Shown: positions 56,597 through 60,000 of the stretch, piece after piece
Position numbering within the stretch: position 1 is the first letter of the stretch
How the letters are laid out: every line of letters starts with the position of its first letter
Assembly (NCBI GenBank): GCA_903813345.2
Contig: CAIIXF020000011.1
Coordinates: forward strand, 16,973,754 to 17,033,753
Source of the DNA: Owenia fusiformis
Taxonomy: Eukaryota > Annelida > Polychaeta > Sabellida > Oweniidae
Length of the DNA stretch: 60,000 nucleotides
Direction: 5' to 3'
Notes under the pieces: generated by a model
Told to the model about the DNA's origin: nothing
Database searches by the model: none
The model's input: only the letters and a program-made list of their open reading frames with translations
Program-made: the position numbers and the translations under genes

Positions 56597-58162
56597 CAGG
56601 GTGGTCAAAAAAGGAAACCCTGCATTTTCCTTATATCTTTGTCACTTTAAGGAATTACTCCCTGATATTTCATACATTTGTACATCATTCAATTTCCTAC
56701 CACCCTATTTCATGACCATCAGACTGATACTCACAATTTTACAGCACTTTGAATAACATGCTTCAGATTTGGCCATTATCGCGTTGTAGGCAATACAGCA
56801 CAGTTGTCAATGACCCAAATGCATTCCTCAGCAGTTATGGCCTGAATGACACAAATTATCTCACTTTTGAGGTTTGCAATTGTCCTGAGGTCATTCTCAT
56901 ATACTCTATCTCTCCCATATCCCCACAGGTAGGGACATTTTAGACAATGAGTACGGGTTTCCTCACAACGCAATAGTGGTCACTAACTGGGCATGTTCTT
57001 TAAAGTACTGTAACATTGTGACTATCAATCTGATGGTCATGAAATAAAAAAGGCTGGAAGCAAATTGAACGATGTACTTAAAGTGCCCGATAAACTATAA
57101 AATGCGCATGCGTCCAGGTGTTGATAAACTATAAATAGCGAAAATCCAGGGTTTGTCACCACAAGGTAAGCCAGGACGTGTTGAGAGAACAGCTAGTGTT
57201 GATATTGAATTTACATGTAGCCAGATAAGTTTCCTTATTGAAATTACATATAGTTATTAGCAATACTTTGTAGGTGCTAAATAATAAAACATTTAGAGTA
57301 TATATAAGAGAAATTGGTCATTTCGAACCTGTTGAAAAGTTTGTGGCTCTCGGCTACACCGGGGAATTTACTTCCATGAGTACACACATAAATGTGGGGT
57401 TCCCCAAGAGGTACGCGACAAGGTGACCTGGCATCAAATGTGCGACTAAATGCTACTATCGAGAAGATAAAATAACGAATACGACAATAAGTTATTGCAT
57501 GTGACAATTCCGAGCCTTCATCTCACTGAAGTATTTTGAAGTGAAAATAGGATTTTTGTTTTGATACATGGATTCAGATGAACGTAACTTTATTCTGACA
57601 ACTAATCAAAACTGAACAAAATTGATTGTACGTAACCAGACAATTTATTGTTTTACAATGTTTTGATTGGCTAAACGAATGAAACCAACAAATTATGACA
57701 TGTAAAATGACAATTTTGAAATGTAAAATTTAAAAGTGACAATCACAACCTCCCTATCCACTCTTTGGGAGCCCTAGTAAATTAGTAATATGTACATGCA
57801 GCAGTAGTAGTGTACAGCTTATTATCACACTACGCTTTGTTTTCTAAAGCCTGTTGTTTGTAATAACACTGTTCACTCAACGTATGTTTTGTGTGTGGGC
57901 AGTCAACGATAATCATTGTTTTATCCCGGTTATATGACCTCGGCAATTATAACAGAACCGTACTAAACGAAAAAACGCAAATAAGAGAAAGCTTTCACAC
58001 ACATATAAAAAATGAACTAGTCTAATCCGCCAGTATAAACTCTGTGCTATACGTAGCCGGGTCAGGCGCACACTTTAAGTGTAAAATATCAGGGAGTTAT
58101 TACATAAAATGACAAAGATATGAGGAAAATGGTATTAGGGTTTCCATTTTTTGACCACCCTG
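56597..58162. mobile_element. CAGGGTGGTCA MITE with nested insertion, gene B intron
   Basis: TA-CAGGGTGGTCAAAAAAGG to inverted TTTTTTGACCACCCTG-TA. The interior matches the 45740-46309 copy (CATGACCATCAGACTGATAC and inverse), but it is split by the TTAA element at 57078-58078. Confidence 0.85.
57078..58078. mobile_element. TTAA element nested in MITE
   Basis: Left TTAA-AGTGCCCGATAAACTATAA; right GGGTCAGGCGCACACT-TTAA. The host MITE sequence continues on both sides (GAACGATGTAC | GTGTAAAATATCAGGG). Same family as 46368-46856. Confidence 0.75.
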
Positions 58163-58689
58163 TATTCAGGCTATTTTCTCTGGGTTGATCTTATACACGG
58201 TGTTATACATGCCAAAAAAGAGGGAAGACATAAATTTAGCATGTTTAAACATAACGTTTTATTTTTAATAAGAATGGGATAGCTTTGTTTTTGGCTTGTG
58301 CCTGAAGCGTCTTCTTAATGAGGAAAATCTCATTTATTCAACTAATTCCATTAAAAATTAAATATATTACATTTTCTGTCTAGACAAGCTCTCGCAATAG
58401 GTTGCTCAAAATAGTTTCTAAGTTTGATTTACCTTTCGTCGCAATTGGTTGAAGTCATTTTTGAATTTCTAGTTGTTGTACACATTAGACCTGGTATTAC
58501 GACAAATTATATTCTTTATACAATGTAGATTTCATCGGGAGCATTATAGGCGCCACAAATAATTTTATCAATCGACAATCTGTCAATATATGTATGTGTT
58601 GATGAGATTTATGTGATGAATGTTTTAAATTGGTATTCCCTTCTTTAAATAAATATATTTGATTACTGTGTCAGTTGTAAGGTTCACTT

Positions 58690-60000
58690 TAGAAAAAAAT
58701 ATAATATTAGGGATGTTTCAGCTATTCGGAATCTGAAAGTGAGCTTTACAGGGAAAGTGAAAGTCAGATTTCAGGGGTCATGTCATAAGGGTTTAGAAAG
58801 AAACAACAATTTATTTCCAAAATTTATTTGTTTTTCTTCAAGAATATGTTTCACAAACAAGGAAACCTTATCAGCAAATGTGGATACGTTTCATATAAAC
58901 TCTACAATAATGGTAAACAAATACATATTTATTTATCTAGACTCAATTATTATCAAGAGAATCATAAACAATAATGAATACATACCTTTCTGTTCCGACA
59001 TTTTACAGTGGTATAATACAAATACTATATGTAGTCTACTCTCATACTATATACCCATTGAAGCTTTTGAAATAGATCCTGAGTTGTTTAGGCAATTTCT
59101 TCAGGGAGAATGTCAAAAATAGTGAAGTATTTTTATGATTGTATTTTCAGTAGAATGCGCAATTTGAGCCTAAGAGAGAAGCATGCATTAGTTGCATTGC
59201 TTATGTTTCTAGCTGCACCACCACCAGGCCTTCAAAGTGAGATAATTCCAACCCTATTGTTTTAATTGGCGCCTCCTCCAGATCCGTTGTTAAATTTTCG
59301 TAACAGATTGGGCGCAGATAACAACAATTGGCAAGGACGAGATGTCCTTGGATTATTTGAAAAACACCCATATGAGTTTTTTGAAACTGTTGGTGAAACA
59401 GTTAATACGTTTCATGAGATGGTTGGTAATTTTCTGCCTAGAACTTTTGGTATGCGACATAACATGTCACCTCACAATAGACTACTCCTCACATTGATCT
59501 GGCTGAGATCGTACCCTTGTTATCCTCTACTCTCGCTGATGCTCGATGTTAGCATTACAACTGTGTCACGAGTCATTAATGATGTTTGGCCAATATTATG
59601 GGAACTATATGCAACAATGTACGCTGGCCATCTCTTGAAGAATGGAATGCAATGAGGAATAATTGGAATGATCTCCCATTTGCAATTGGCTCTGTTGATG
59701 GAACATCCCATGAAATTAACAGGCCAGAAAATGAAGCCCAAGCACTTTTTTACTCTGGAAATAGAGGATACCATTGTATGCATACCCAAGTAATAGTAGA
59801 TAATAATAACAATGACCTTTGTTATGTCCATAGTGGCTTTTTAGGTCATATGAATGATGCACAAACATTTGGCTATATGGCAAATATTGGGCCCGGGGGA
59901 CCTTTAGTATTCCCTGAAGACTGTAGACTTTTAGCTGATAAAATATATCCATGTCGATACCCACTCCTTAGGAAGTATAAAAGTTCTGAAATACGCAGAA
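58690..60000 (+). mobile_element. PIF/Harbinger DNA transposon, right end outside window
   Basis: Homology between units A and B stops near 58690 and a Harbinger-type transposase follows on the plus strand. A 127-codon frame at 58739-59122 has no recognised domain and may be a second transposon ORF or an accidental frame. The terminal repeat cannot be confirmed, because the other end is not in the window. Confidence 0.75.
59155..60000 (+). pseudogene. Harbinger (DDE_4/HARBI1-like) transposase, frame broken twice
   Basis: DDE-type nuclease that would excise and insert its own element at 3-bp targets (family knowledge). ATG at 59155 opens 36 codons to a TAA at 59263; the same frame goes on to 59655 with the N-terminal helix-turn-helix region (LLLTLIWLRSYPCYPLLSLM, then VSITTVSRVI). 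Near 59620 a one-base shift moves the homology to another frame: WPSLEEWNAMRNNWNDLPFA, GSVDGT with the first catalytic Asp at 59697, FYSGNRGYHCMHTQVIVD, and LLADK with the second at 59937. The catalytic Glu is past the window. At least the indel suggests an inactive copy. Confidence 0.85.

Larger units (their letters stand above)
49567..60000. repeat. Tandem duplication unit B (partial)
   Basis: Second copy of the unit that starts at 36250. Homology to unit A can be followed to about 58690 (matching A at about 43690), where the Harbinger element starts. The rest would lie beyond the window. Confidence 0.85.

Noticed and set aside
1-60000. tRNA or rRNA genes
   Set aside because: No cloverleaf with A/B boxes or rRNA-like segment was recognised by eye; a tRNAscan run would be decisive.

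Overview
This is AT-rich nuclear DNA of an invertebrate animal. Short exons with consensus splice sites, phase-1 fibronectin type III (FN3) exons, non-LTR retrotransposons, a PIF/Harbinger transposase and many hairpin MITEs all point that way. I see no tRNA, rRNA, operon or bacterial feature. The phylum cannot be fixed from the sequence; a marine deuterostome or lophotrochozoan is a guess.

Region 1 (about 1-31,500) is almost entirely transposon and repeat DNA. It holds a 32-bp 'CCCGTAAAA' minisatellite family at three places, a 4.9-kb foldback element (2456-7337), and a 5'-truncated minus-strand LINE with an 847-codon open reverse-transcriptase frame (7840-10765). It also holds two copies of a 750-bp LINE-3'-end fragment, several TIR/hairpin MITEs, two large foldback elements built from AAAGCG/CGCTTT words (16365-17503 and 19349-20742), a second 5'-truncated LINE with an intact 515-codon frame (22181-23998), and a series of TTAA-flanked insertions that appears to have split one foldback element by 8.7 kb.

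Region 2 (31,600-36,200) carries isolated minus-strand exons of a cell-surface receptor: a signal peptide, two halves of a fucolectin-like (FTP/F5-8C-like) domain, an EGF-like exon and a frameshifted FN3 exon. All are in compatible phase 1, but they lie in the wrong order for one gene.

Region 3 (36,250-60,000) is a tandem duplication with a unit of about 13.3 kb, carrying two minus-strand receptor genes. Gene A (47250 to 37493) can be assembled completely: signal peptide exon, 25-nt microexon, eight one-exon FN3 domains, a transmembrane exon and a tyrosine-rich tail, predicted 945 aa with every splice phase closing. Gene B (56390 to 50818, 5' part beyond the window) has the same exon lengths, except one codon lost in FN3-8. 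An orphan, frameshifted WSC-like exon sits at the upstream edge of unit A. MITEs present in one unit and absent from the other give natural empty sites. A frameshifted Harbinger transposase in gene B's intron runs off the right end.

Taken together, this looks like a fast-changing cluster of FN3 receptors with ITAM-like and Grb2-type tail motifs, embedded in mobile DNA. The receptor assignment is well supported; ligand and signalling role are inference.
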